12,499 nt of DNA, from contig SYCM01000006.1 of the NCBI GenBank assembly GCA_005786915.1, positions 1 through 12,499 on the forward strand, written 5' to 3'. Below are positions 6,210-12,499 of this stretch, piece by piece (the stretch's first letter is position 1; each line of letters opens with the position of its first letter). The position numbers and the translations under genes were made by a program. This stretch comes from Bacteroidota bacterium. GTDB taxonomy: Bacteria; Bacteroidota; Bacteroidia; Flavobacteriales; Schleiferiaceae. The notes beneath the pieces are model-generated. The model searched no databases, was not told the DNA's origin, and saw only the letters and a list, made by a program, of their open reading frames with translations.

Positions 6210-6928
6210 GAAGTACGAACAAAAACCCAGCGGGTTTCGTTCGAATCCGCGGGCCGAAAACGGTAGCCCTCGGCGCGAAAGGTTTTGGCCACCTCGGGGT
6301 CGTCGCTCGGGTGGTTCGCCAGAAAGCGGGCCATGGCCCCGCGGGCCTGCTTGCTAAGGGCTGAAACGGAGCGCGTTCGGCCGTTCACCGTCTGCAAAAA
6401 GACGCAGTCAATCCACGTAAAGCGGGCGGAATCAATTACTTCAGCGTATTCGTCGCTGGCGCAGTTGACCACGGGTGCACCCGCCGCGTCGGCTTCGAGC
6501 CAGTCGCTTACCCGCGTCTTCCAGTGCGCAACCAGGCGCTGTCCGTCCAGGCTTTGTCCGACGTCCAGCCGGTAGGGGAGCACTCCGTCGCTCGGACGCA
6601 GGATTCCGTAGAGTCCCGACAGGATGCGCAGCCGTTCTTCGGCGCGTTCCGGCTGGGTCCAGGTCTTCGGGAGCAGCCGTCCAAAGGCCTCCCCGGTGAA
6701 CGTCCAGGCCGCCTTGGTGCCGGATTTTTGCGCGTCCCAAGCGTTCCAGTTGGCATGGGCTTGGCTGGCGATTTGGGGGCTGCAGCCGTACCATTCGGCC
6801 CAGTCAACCCCCATTTGGCGCACGCGCTGGGCCAGCAATTCCGCCTCGCGGAGCATGGGCGCGGACCCCTGGGCCGCCGGGGCCGCCGCAGGATTCATGG
6901 TTTTGGAGGGAGCAAGTAGAATTTTCAC
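6206..6928 (-). CDS. yaaA: YaaA family peroxide stress protein (UPF0246)
   Basis: 240 residues from a GTG start at 6928-6926. That start gives MKILLAPSKTM, the N-terminus typical of the family, and the next ATG would remove it. Family motifs are FTGEAFGRL (77-85), GLYGILRPSDG (105-115), PYRLDVG (118-124), VVNCASDEY (153-161) and SKQARGAMARF (192-202). In E. coli, YaaA lowers intracellular free iron and protects DNA and proteins during hydrogen peroxide stress; the fold binds DNA. The length is close to the usual 240-260. It overlaps the downstream photolyase gene by four bases, forming a two-gene damage-protection unit. About 150 bases separate it from the upstream DUF486 gene. A weak TAGGATTG element (one mismatch to TAnnTTTG) lies ahead of it, too poor to annotate as a promoter. 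Confidence 0.93.
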   Translation of the reverse strand: MKILLAPSKTMNPAAAPAAQGSAPMLREAELLAQRVRQMGVDWAEWYGCSPQIASQAHANWNAWDAQKSGTKAAWTFTGEAFGRLLPKTWTQPERAEERLRILSGLYGILRPSDGVLPYRLDVGQSLDGQRLVAHWKTRVSDWLEADAAGAPVVNCASDEYAEVIDSARFTWIDCVFLQTVNGRTRSVSALSKQARGAMARFLANHPSDDPEVAKTFRAEGYRFRPADSNETRWVFVRTS

Positions 6929-7077
6929 GGTTCGGGATGGGGTACGAAATCGCCGCCAATCCTAGCAACGTTCAAGCGTTTTTAAATGTTTACTATGCGG
7001 AGTCTTTGGCTAACCCCCTGGTTTGGAGAGGGACGCCCAGCGGACGACGGCTGCCGCCGCAGGGAGTGCGGCTCCGC

Positions 7078-7407
7078 TCACCGAAACATGACCCAAACGG
7101 CCGCCAAAAGCAGCCCAAAACTGATCAGATGCTTCGTCTGAAGCGGTTCGTTGAGGACCAACGTGGCAAAAACGGCAAAAACCACGAGCGTGATCACCTC
7201 TTGAATGATCTTAAGCTGGTAGCCACTCAGGCCGTCGGCGTACCCCAACCGGTTGGCCGGAACCATCAGCAAGTACTCAAAAAGAGCGATGAACCAGCTC
7301 ACGGCAATGGCCTTCCACAGCGGCCAGCCCTGGTTCTTGAGGTGGTAGTACCAGGCAAATGTCATAAACACGTTGCTGGCCGTCAGAAGGAGAATCGTGC
7401 GAAACAT
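7078..7407 (-). CDS. DMT-superfamily small membrane protein (DUF486)
   Basis: 109 residues with four predicted membrane helices (about 2-18, 32-49, 66-86, 92-107) and almost no loops. It matches the DUF486 pattern: FMTFAWYYHLK, WKAIAVSWFIALFEY, VPANRLGY, and LNEPLQTKHLISF near the end. The family belongs to the drug/metabolite transporter superfamily and is half or less the size of a usual ten-helix member, so it probably works as an oligomer. No substrate is known. The ATG at 7407-7405 is 29 bases from the divergent thioredoxin-like gene, and a perfect palindrome lies between them. The short region after its stop (6929-7077) holds no gene I can support. Confidence 0.92.
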   Translation of the reverse strand: MFRTILLLTASNVFMTFAWYYHLKNQGWPLWKAIAVSWFIALFEYLLMVPANRLGYADGLSGYQLKIIQEVITLVVFAVFATLVLNEPLQTKHLISFGLLLAAVWVMFR

Positions 7408-7411
7408 TGGG

Positions 7412-7421
7412 GCAAATTTGC
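7412..7421. promoter_or_regulatory. perfect 10-base palindrome between divergent genes
   Basis: GCAAATTTGC lies in the 29-base gap between the DUF486 start and the thioredoxin-like start. It is suited by symmetry to a dimeric regulator, and it also contains an ATTTG-like promoter fragment on both strands. No regulator gene is adjacent, so the role is a guess. Confidence 0.35.
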
Positions 7422-7436
7422 GTTATACCTTGCAGT

Positions 7437-8072
7437 ATGCGACATATTATTACGATCATCCTTGGGCTGGCTGCGGGAGTGGCTGGCGCACAGAAACTTC
7501 CGCCAACCATTGAACTGGGTGCGAGCCTTCCGCTCCCTGAACTCGAGATGGCCGACGCCACCCGAGAAGACGACGCCGGCAAAACCCTAGCTTCCTTGGC
7601 CACGGAGCGCGGACTGCTCGTCGTGTTCACGAGCAACACGTGCCCCTTTGTCGTGGGCAACGGCCCCAAGTCCGAAGGATGGGAAGGCCGCTACCGCGAC
7701 CTGTCGGCCTTCGCCCGGAAGCTCAACGTGGGCATCGTGTACGTCAACTCGAACGAGGCCAAGCGCAACGCCGGAGAATCCCTTGAGGAGATGCGGGTCC
7801 GTGCCAAGACCTACAAGTACCAGGCGCCCTACCTTCTCGACGAGGGCCACAAACTGGCCGACGCCTTTGGTGCCCGTACCACGCCCCACGTCTTTTTGTT
7901 TGACGCCACGCAGTCGTTGGTGTACCTCGGCGCGATCGACGACAACGTGGATTCCGCCAAAAAAGTCAAAAAAACATGGCTTAAAGACGCCCTGACGGCG
8001 ACGGCGGCCAAGCAGCCCGTTAAGGTTCCGCAGACGAAAAACCTCGGCTGCAGCATCAAGCGCATTCAGTAA
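7437..8072 (+). CDS. exported thioredoxin-fold / redoxin family protein
   Basis: 211 residues. A Sec signal peptide covers about 1-18, with likely cleavage AGA|QK, so it is periplasmic or surface-exposed. The start is the ATG at 7437, which gives a normal signal peptide; a longer frame upstream would enter the DUF486 region. The redoxin domain has VVFTSNTCPFVV with C69 at the redox position, but a Pro-Phe-Val follows instead of a second cysteine. The cis-proline loop is TTPHVF (P150). A second conserved-looking cysteine, C205, sits in LGCSIKR at the C-terminus; such an ending is typical of this thioredoxin-like family. It may therefore act as a peroxiredoxin-like or bacterioferritin-comigratory-type thiol protein, not a CxxC oxidoreductase. 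cinA follows after three bases. Confidence 0.88.
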   Translation: MRHIITIILGLAAGVAGAQKLPPTIELGASLPLPELEMADATREDDAGKTLASLATERGLLVVFTSNTCPFVVGNGPKSEGWEGRYRDLSAFARKLNVGIVYVNSNEAKRNAGESLEEMRVRAKTYKYQAPYLLDEGHKLADAFGARTTPHVFLFDATQSLVYLGAIDDNVDSAKKVKKTWLKDALTATAAKQPVKVPQTKNLGCSIKRIQ

Positions 8073-8075
8073 TCC

Positions 8076-9326
8076 GTGCAGGCTGAGGTACTTGCGATCG
8101 GAACCGAGCTGCTGCTCGGCCAAACGGTCGACACCAATTCGGCCTGGATGGGCGAGCGGCTTGCGGAGCTGGGCGTGACGCTCCGCCGCAAAACCGCGGT
8201 AGCCGACCGTCCTGAAGACGTGCGCGCGGCCCTGGACGCCGTCCATCCCGACACGCGTTGGGTGCTGATTACCGGCGGATTGGGTCCGACCAAGGACGAC
8301 CTTACCAAAAACGTACTCAACGACTACTTCGGCGGAACCCTGGTGTTCCACCCCGAAGTCTACGCCCACATCGAGGCCCTATTTGCCCGTATGGGGCGGG
8401 TGCCGGGTCCGCTCAACCGCGGACAAGCCGAGCTGCCCGACGTCTGCGAGCCCCTGCACAACGCCAAGGGTACCGCTCCCGGAATGCTGTTTGTCCGTAA
8501 CGGGGTGCGCTACGTCAGCATGCCGGGGGTGCCCTACGAAATGAAGCACCTGATGGAAGCCCACGTGCTTCCGCGCCTCAAGGCCGAGTCAGAGACCCAC
8601 ATTGCGCACCGGTTCTTCATGATTCAGGGCATTCCCGAATCTGAGTTGGCTACCCGAATCGCCGAATGGGAATCGGGCCTCCCCGAGGGCTTGAGTCTGG
8701 CCTACCTGCCTTCGCCGGGCATCGTTAAGCTTCGCGTCACCGCCCGAACGGGAACCGCGGCTCAGGCCGAAGCCCTGCTCGAACCCGCCGCCGCGGGCCT
8801 TCGCGCCGTGCTCGGTAGCGACATCTATTCAGAAGACTGGAAGACCATTGAAGAGGTGGTCGGGGGACTCCTCGCCGCCGCGGGCCAAACCGTGGCGACC
8901 GCCGAGAGCTGCACGGGCGGGTCGGTCGCGGCCCAACTCACGCGCATTCCCGGGTCGTCGCGATACGTGCTGGGCGGCGTCGTGGCCTACCGCAACGACG
9001 TAAAGGTTCGTCTGCTTGGCGTCAACGAAGCGGACCTCTTGCTGCACGGCGCGGTAAGCGAACCGGTGGTGCGGGCCATGGCGCGCGGCGTGCGCAAGCG
9101 CTTGGGTGCGGATTGGGGCCTGGCCAGCAGCGGCGTTGCGGGTCCCGACGGCGGTTCGGCAGAAAAGCCCGTGGGAACGGTGTGGTTGGCGGTCAGCGGA
9201 CCCGGCGTGGAGTGGGCCGCTCGGTTCCAGATGGGCGACCACCGCGAGCGCACCGTGCGCAAATCCGTTTTGGAAGTTTTGAATCGGCTGCGCGGATTTT
9301 TAGCCTCGCAGGCTGCGAAGTATTAA
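8076..9326 (+). CDS. cinA: CinA: competence/damage-inducible protein A, NMN amidohydrolase
   Basis: 416 residues from a GTG start at 8076, three bases after the previous stop. The N-terminal COG1058 domain (MoaB/MogA-like; about 1-170) has AIGTELLLGQTVDTNS and GGLGPTKDDLT (67-77). The C-terminal PncC domain (about 255-410) has ATAESCTGG with the predicted catalytic S278 (274-282), SGVAGPDGG (352-360) and KPVGTVWLAV. Two-domain CinA enzymes hydrolyse ADP-ribose or related dinucleotides in the N-terminal part and deamidate nicotinamide mononucleotide in the C-terminal part, recycling NMN into NAD synthesis. Its full two-domain length fits the family. The GTG start is supported because AEVLAIGTE follows at once, as in relatives. 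It likely shares a transcript with the thioredoxin-like gene. Confidence 0.95.
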   Translation: MQAEVLAIGTELLLGQTVDTNSAWMGERLAELGVTLRRKTAVADRPEDVRAALDAVHPDTRWVLITGGLGPTKDDLTKNVLNDYFGGTLVFHPEVYAHIEALFARMGRVPGPLNRGQAELPDVCEPLHNAKGTAPGMLFVRNGVRYVSMPGVPYEMKHLMEAHVLPRLKAESETHIAHRFFMIQGIPESELATRIAEWESGLPEGLSLAYLPSPGIVKLRVTARTGTAAQAEALLEPAAAGLRAVLGSDIYSEDWKTIEEVVGGLLAAAGQTVATAESCTGGSVAAQLTRIPGSSRYVLGGVVAYRNDVKVRLLGVNEADLLLHGAVSEPVVRAMARGVRKRLGADWGLASSGVAGPDGGSAEKPVGTVWLAVSGPGVEWAARFQMGDHRERTVRKSVLEVLNRLRGFLASQAAKY

Positions 9327-9359
9327 GAAATTCGCAGTACATTTGCACTCCCGTTGCGA
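9306..9359. repeat. cluster of four TCGCA/TGCGA half-sites around the rpmB promoter
   Basis: TCGCA occurs at 9306-9310 and 9332-9336, and its complement TGCGA at 9314-9318 and 9355-9359. Within this, CTGCGAA (9313-9319) and TTCGCAG (9331-9337) form a 7-base perfect inverted repeat whose right arm ends exactly at the -7 element. The spacing suits an operator. There is no T-run, so it is not an intrinsic terminator for cinA. Confidence 0.4.
9338..9345 (+). promoter_or_regulatory. Bacteroidota -7 promoter element for the rpmB operon
   Basis: TACATTTG matches the TAnnTTTG consensus exactly, followed by CACTCC. Transcription would start near 9350-9352, giving a leader of about 40 bases before the rpmB ATG. 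No good -33 TTG is visible; the inverted repeat occupies that place. Confidence 0.65.
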
Positions 9360-9364
9360 AACGG
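9351..9364 (+). promoter_or_regulatory. 5'-leader hairpin with GNRA tetraloop ahead of rpmB
   Basis: CCGTT pairs with AACGG around the loop GCGA, which fits the GNRA rule. It would lie at or very near the 5' end of the rpmB-rpmG-bL38 mRNA, followed by a purine-rich single strand. It could stabilise the transcript or serve as a binding site for feedback control; neither is shown. Confidence 0.4.
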
Positions 9365-9389
9365 AGAAAAAGATTAACACCGCGCGATT

Positions 9390-9629
9390 ATGTCACGAGT
9401 TTGCGAGATTACCGGTAAGAAGGCTATGGTGGGCAACCATGTGTCGTTCTCGAACAAGAAAAACAAGCGCACGTTTGACGTGAACTTGATGCGTAAAAAG
9501 TTTTACGTAGCTGCTGAAGATAAGTGGGTTACCCTGCGCATTTCGGCCGCCGCTCTGAAGACGATCAACAAGAAGGGCATCGAGGCCGTGTTGGCTGAAG
9601 CTCGCGCTAACGGCAACGTTGCACTTTAA
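9390..9629 (+). CDS. rpmB: 50S ribosomal protein L28 (bL28)
   Basis: 79 residues, the usual length. The N-terminus MSRVCEITGKKAMVGNHVSF with NKKNKRTF after it is the bL28 signature, followed by LRISAAALKTINKKGIEAVL. It binds 23S rRNA in the large subunit. It is the first gene of a three-gene ribosomal protein operon; rpmG follows after 13 bases. No zinc CxxC pairs are present, so it is the zinc-independent form. Confidence 0.98.
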   Translation: MSRVCEITGKKAMVGNHVSFSNKKNKRTFDVNLMRKKFYVAAEDKWVTLRISAAALKTINKKGIEAVLAEARANGNVAL

Positions 9630-9642
9630 TTTTTAAGGAATC

Positions 9643-9825
9643 ATGGCAAAAAAAGGCAATCGCGTTCAGGTGATCCTCGAGTGCACCGAGCACAAAGAGT
9701 CGGGTATGGCGGGCACGTCGCGCTACATCACGACCAAGAATAAGAAGAACACGCCCGACCGCATGGAGATTAAGAAATTCAATCCCGTGCTCAAGCGTAT
9801 GACCGTTCACAAAGAAATTAAGTAA
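9643..9825 (+). CDS. rpmG: 50S ribosomal protein L33 (bL33)
   Basis: 60 residues with [39 protein letters not shown] and [16 protein letters not shown], all typical of bL33. Only one cysteine is present, so this is the zinc-free type. AAGGA lies four to eight bases ahead of the ATG (9635-9639), a Shine-Dalgarno-like site that is unusual for this phylum. The bL38 gene follows after five bases. Confidence 0.98.
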   Translation: MAKKGNRVQVILECTEHKESGMAGTSRYITTKNKKNTPDRMEIKKFNPVLKRMTVHKEIK

Positions 9826-9830
9826 GCACC

Positions 9831-9980
9831 ATGGCAAAGAAAGTAGTTGCAACCCTGAAAAAGGCCGGTGGCGTAACCTATGCTAAGGCAATCAAAATGG
9901 TCAAGACCGACCGAGGCGGTTACGCTTTTGAAGAAAAAGTAATGGTAAAAGACGAAGTGGCAAACTTCTTCAAAGCCTAA
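9831..9980 (+). CDS. DUF4295 family protein, Bacteroidota-specific ribosomal protein bL38
   Basis: 49 residues starting MAKKVVATLKKAGG, with the conserved IKMVKT and a C-terminal VMVKDEVANFFKA. This tiny basic protein belongs to DUF4295, found in Bacteroidota after rpmG. To my knowledge it was recognised as a large-subunit protein (bL38) in a Flavobacterium ribosome structure. Its position directly after rpmG and before ftsY is the typical one and is a strong lineage marker. The ATG is five bases after the rpmG stop, so the three are one operon, closed by the terminator at 10004-10027. Confidence 0.95.
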   Translation: MAKKVVATLKKAGGVTYAKAIKMVKTDRGGYAFEEKVMVKDEVANFFKA

Positions 9981-10003
9981 GTCATTCCGACCCCAACGTA
10001 CTG

Positions 10004-10027
10004 AACCGCTCCCCGAGCGGTTTTTTT
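10004..10027 (+). terminator. intrinsic terminator after the rpmB-rpmG-bL38 operon
   Basis: AACCGCTC (10004-10011) and GAGCGGTT (10015-10022) form an 8-base perfect stem around a CCC loop, followed by a run of seven T (10021-10027, its first two bases pairing in the stem). It lies 24 bases after the bL38 stop, in a textbook position. Confidence 0.92.
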
Positions 10028-10045
10028 ATACCTTAATCCTTCGTA

Positions 10046-10948
10046 ATGGCATTATTTGGACTTGGAAAAACCAAGGAAGTTCTCTTCGGGGGACTGAGCA
10101 AACTCTTTGGCGGGTCGTCGACGGTGGACGCTACCACGCTGGACGCCCTGGAGGAAGCATTGATCTCAGCCGACGTCGGGGTGGAAACGGCCGTGCGCTT
10201 GGTGGAGGCGGTCGAGGCCCGAGTAGCCCGCGACAAGTATGTGGGCGAAGAGGAGCTCAAGGCGCTCATTCGTACCGAGTTAGCTGACCAGTTTTCTGCT
10301 TGGGCCGAGGTCAAGCCCATCGAAGTGCCGCAAGGCCAGCCCCGAGTGATTCTCGTCGTAGGGGTCAACGGGGTGGGCAAGACTACGTCGGTAGGCAAGC
10401 TCGCCCACAGGTTTCGCCAGCAAGGGAAGCAGGTGGTCCTGGGCGCCGCCGACACGTTTCGGGCCGCCGCGGTCGACCAGCTGCGCATCTGGGCCGATCG
10501 CTCAGGCGCAACCTTTATTGAGAAGGGTATGAACACCGACCCGGCGGCAGTAGCCTACGCGGCCGCAGAGGCCGGAGCCCGAAACGGCGGAGGCGTCGTG
10601 CTGGTAGACACGGCCGGCCGCCTTCACAACAAAGTCAACCTCATGAACGAGCTCGGCAAAATCCGCCGGGTTATGGACAAAATTGTACCGGGATCCCCCC
10701 ACGAGACGTGGCTGGTCCTCGACGCTTCTACGGGGCAAAACGCGGTCAATCAAGCGGTGGAGTTTTCAAAGGTCACTCCTTTGACCGGACTGGTCCTGAC
10801 TAAGATGGACGGAACGGCCCGCGGCGGAGTGGTGCTGGCGATTGCCGAAAAGCTCCGAGTGCCCGTGCGCTACATCGGCGTGGGCGAGGGGGTTGGCGAC
10901 CTTCAGGAGTTCGAGGCCAAAGAATTTTTAAACGCACTACTCAGCTAG
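10046..10948 (+). CDS. ftsY: signal recognition particle receptor FtsY
   Basis: 300 residues. The N domain helical bundle covers about 1-95, and the G domain has the P-loop GVNGVGKTT (106-114), DTFRAAA (136-142), DTAGR (188-192), TKMDG (252-256) and the closing [12 protein letters not shown] (278-289). FtsY is the membrane-associated GTPase that receives ribosome-nascent chain complexes from Ffh and delivers them to SecYEG. It lacks the long acidic A domain of E. coli, as is normal in Bacteroidota. The ATG at 10046 comes 18 bases after the terminator T-run, so its promoter must be squeezed into or upstream of the terminator. AMP nucleosidase follows four bases after the stop. Confidence 0.97.
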   Translation: MALFGLGKTKEVLFGGLSKLFGGSSTVDATTLDALEEALISADVGVETAVRLVEAVEARVARDKYVGEEELKALIRTELADQFSAWAEVKPIEVPQGQPRVILVVGVNGVGKTTSVGKLAHRFRQQGKQVVLGAADTFRAAAVDQLRIWADRSGATFIEKGMNTDPAAVAYAAAEAGARNGGGVVLVDTAGRLHNKVNLMNELGKIRRVMDKIVPGSPHETWLVLDASTGQNAVNQAVEFSKVTPLTGLVLTKMDGTARGGVVLAIAEKLRVPVRYIGVGEGVGDLQEFEAKEFLNALLS

Positions 10949-10952
10949 CCTG

Positions 10953-11723
10953 ATGAAGACGAAAGAAGAAATCACCGCCAACTGGCTGCCCCGCTACACT
11001 GGTGTGAAGACCAAAGACATGTCGGAGTACATTCTTCTGACCAACTTCAACGAGTACCTGCACCGCTTTGTGGCCATGACCGGTGGGCACATCGTAGACG
11101 CTACCCGCAGTATGCCGTCGGCCCAGGGTCAAGGGATTACCATGATCAATTTTGGTATGGGCAGCCCTAATGCTGCGACAATCAGCGATTTGCTGAGCAT
11201 CGTGCAGCCCAAGGCCATTCTCTTTTTGGGAAAGTGTGGCGGACTCAAGCAGCGTACCAAAGTCGGCGACTTTATTCTGCCGATTGGGGCGATTCGCGGA
11301 GAAGGTGCATCGGACTCGTACTTTCCGCCGGAGGTTCCGTCGCTTCCCGCATTTATGCTGCAGCGCGCCACTTCGCACATTATACGCAACCGCAACCACG
11401 ACTACTGGACCGGAACCGTGTACACCACCAACCGTCGCGTGTGGGAACACGACGAGAAGTTCAAAGAGTACCTGCGTATGACTCGCGCCATGGCCATTGA
11501 CATGGAAACGGCTACGTTGTTCTCTGCCGGCTTTCACAATCGCCTGCATTTAGGCGCTTTGCTATTGGTTTCGGACCAGCCCATGACGCCCGAGGGCGTG
11601 AAGACCAGCGAGAGCGACGCTAAGGTCTCAAGTGATTATGTGGGCGCCCACATCAGCATTGGTATTGAGACCCTCGAAGAGATTAAAAATCAAGGTCTTT
11701 CAGTTAGACACCTCAAGTTTTAA
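10953..11723 (+). CDS. amn: AMP nucleosidase (short, Bacteroidota-type)
   Basis: 256 residues of the nucleoside phosphorylase fold. FGMGSPNAA (67-75), LGKCGGL (92-98), VGDFILPIGAIRGEG (104-118), AIDMETATLF (181-190) and VSDQPMTPEGVK (206-217) are the phosphate-region, base-binding and ribose-binding segments; E185 in DMETA and D208 are the expected catalytic-site acidic residues. The enzyme splits AMP into adenine and ribose 5-phosphate, regulating the adenylate pool. It lacks the extra regulatory N-terminal domain of the roughly 480-residue E. coli Amn, and is the compact version common in Bacteroidota. It lies four bases after ftsY and nine before rimO, likely one transcript. Confidence 0.94.
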   Translation: MKTKEEITANWLPRYTGVKTKDMSEYILLTNFNEYLHRFVAMTGGHIVDATRSMPSAQGQGITMINFGMGSPNAATISDLLSIVQPKAILFLGKCGGLKQRTKVGDFILPIGAIRGEGASDSYFPPEVPSLPAFMLQRATSHIIRNRNHDYWTGTVYTTNRRVWEHDEKFKEYLRMTRAMAIDMETATLFSAGFHNRLHLGALLLVSDQPMTPEGVKTSESDAKVSSDYVGAHISIGIETLEEIKNQGLSVRHLKF

Positions 11724-11732
11724 GTTAATCAC

Positions 11733-12499
11733 ATGCGCACCAAGTCCGCGGCGAAAAACCGCATCAACGTCATTACCCTGGGCTGTTCCAAAAACGTGTA
11801 CGACAGCGAGGTTCTCATGGGCCAGCTCAAGGCGGCCGGCAAAGACGTCGTGCACGAGGAAGAGGGCCGAATTGTCGTCATCAACACGTGCGGATTCATC
11901 GAAAACGCCAAAGAGGAGTCGATCAATACCATCCTCGAGGCCGTCGAAGCCAAAGAGGCCGGATTACTCGATAAGGTCTTTGTCACTGGATGCCTCAGCG
12001 AACGCTACAAGCCGGACTTGGAGCGTGAGATTCCGAACGTTGACCAGTACTTCGGAACCCGCGACCTACCTCTGCTGCTAAAGGCCCTCGGAGCCGACTA
12101 CAAAAAGGAGCTAGTCGGTGAGCGCCTTACCACAACACCCCAGCACTTCGCCTACCTCAAGATTTCAGAAGGTTGCGACCGGCCCTGCTCGTTTTGTGCG
12201 ATTCCGCTCATGCGCGGCAAGCACCGTTCGACGCCCATAGAGGACCTCGTGACCGAGGCCCAAAAGCTGGCGGCGAAAGGCGTAGTGGAGCTGATCTTGA
12301 TCGCTCAGGACCTAACATACTACGGCCTCGACATCTACGGGGAGCGCCGCCTGGCCGAGCTTGTGACGGCCCTGAGCGCGGTCGACGGAATCCAGTGGAT
12401 TCGCCTGCACTACCTTTTTCCGACTGGCTTCCCCGAGGACGTGCTCGACGTCATTCGCGAGAATCCAAAGGTGTGCCGCTACATCGATATTCCGCTGCA
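11733..12499 (+). CDS. rimO: ribosomal protein S12 methylthiotransferase RimO (3' end cut by window edge)
   Basis: The first 255 residues of a radical SAM methylthiotransferase. The N-terminal UPF0004 domain has LGCSKN (C18), NTCGFIENAKEESI (C53) and VTGCLSERY (C87), whose three cysteines hold the second iron-sulfur cluster. The radical SAM domain begins YLKISEGCDRPCSFC, with C148, C152 and C155 binding the SAM cluster, followed by IPLMRGKHRST, the family marker, and LIAQDLTYYGLD. The motif after C53 (GFIENAKEES) and the AQDLTYYG stretch favour RimO over the tRNA enzyme MiaB. It methylthiolates an aspartate of ribosomal protein S12. The C-terminal TRAM domain lies outside the window. Confidence 0.95.
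   Translation, partial: MRTKSAAKNRINVITLGCSKNVYDSEVLMGQLKAAGKDVVHEEEGRIVVINTCGFIENAKEESINTILEAVEAKEAGLLDKVFVTGCLSERYKPDLEREIPNVDQYFGTRDLPLLLKALGADYKKELVGERLTTTPQHFAYLKISEGCDRPCSFCAIPLMRGKHRSTPIEDLVTEAQKLAAKGVVELILIAQDLTYYGLDIYGERRLAELVTALSAVDGIQWIRLHYLFPTGFPEDVLDVIRENPKVCRYIDIPL

Noticed and set aside
7040..7077. A possible hairpin after the DUF486 stop (GCCGC / GCGGC around a 7-base loop, minus strand)
   Set aside because: The stem is only five bases and no T-run follows, so it is not a convincing terminator.
6937..7590. A plus-strand open frame running through the DUF486 gene into the thioredoxin-like gene
   Set aside because: It is antisense to a clear four-helix membrane protein and out of frame with the redoxin; its translation looks random.
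7587..8369. A 260-codon minus-strand open frame opposite the thioredoxin-like and cinA genes
   Set aside because: It spans the junction of two well supported genes on the other strand, with no recognisable motif.

Overview
The window looks like a chromosomal segment of a GC-rich Bacteroidota, most likely a Bacteroidia/Flavobacteriales-type organism. The evidence is the gene order rpmB-rpmG-bL38(DUF4295)-ftsY, the short Bacteroidota-type AMP nucleosidase, the split YeeE/YedE (DUF6691) pair, candidate TAnnTTTG promoter elements, and a general lack of Shine-Dalgarno sequences. No tRNA, rRNA, CRISPR array, insertion sequence or phage gene is visible. Gene density is very high, and no gene-free stretch reaches 300 bases.

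Left part (1-4269, minus strand): a tightly packed six-gene run read right to left. It encodes a small cytoplasmic rhodanese, two half-size YeeE/YedE membrane proteins, a membrane-anchored di-heme cytochrome c of the thiosulfate dehydrogenase (TsdA) type, a Tat-exported SoxB/5'-nucleotidase-fold hydrolase, and the start of a GNAT acetyltransferase. Junctions are 3-12 bases or overlap by 4. A candidate Bacteroidota promoter lies just ahead of the rhodanese gene. I read this as a compact inorganic sulfur (thiosulfate) uptake and oxidation module without SoxYZ, SoxAX or SoxCD in view. This is the best candidate in the window for an undescribed system.

Middle (4270-7407): a 175-base divergent intergenic region, then a TIGR03643/DUF2805 gene on the plus strand. 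It converges on a minus-strand photolyase/cryptochrome gene and the two overlap by 8 bases. The photolyase is translationally coupled (ATGA) to the upstream yaaA peroxide-stress gene. Further upstream on the minus strand is a DUF486 small membrane protein. Together this is a light and oxidative damage neighbourhood.

Right part (7437-12499, plus strand): an exported thioredoxin-fold protein and cinA form a pair. Then comes the ribosomal protein operon rpmB-rpmG-bL38, with a clear promoter, a leader hairpin and an intrinsic terminator. It is followed by ftsY, AMP nucleosidase and rimO; rimO is cut by the window end. These are conserved housekeeping genes.
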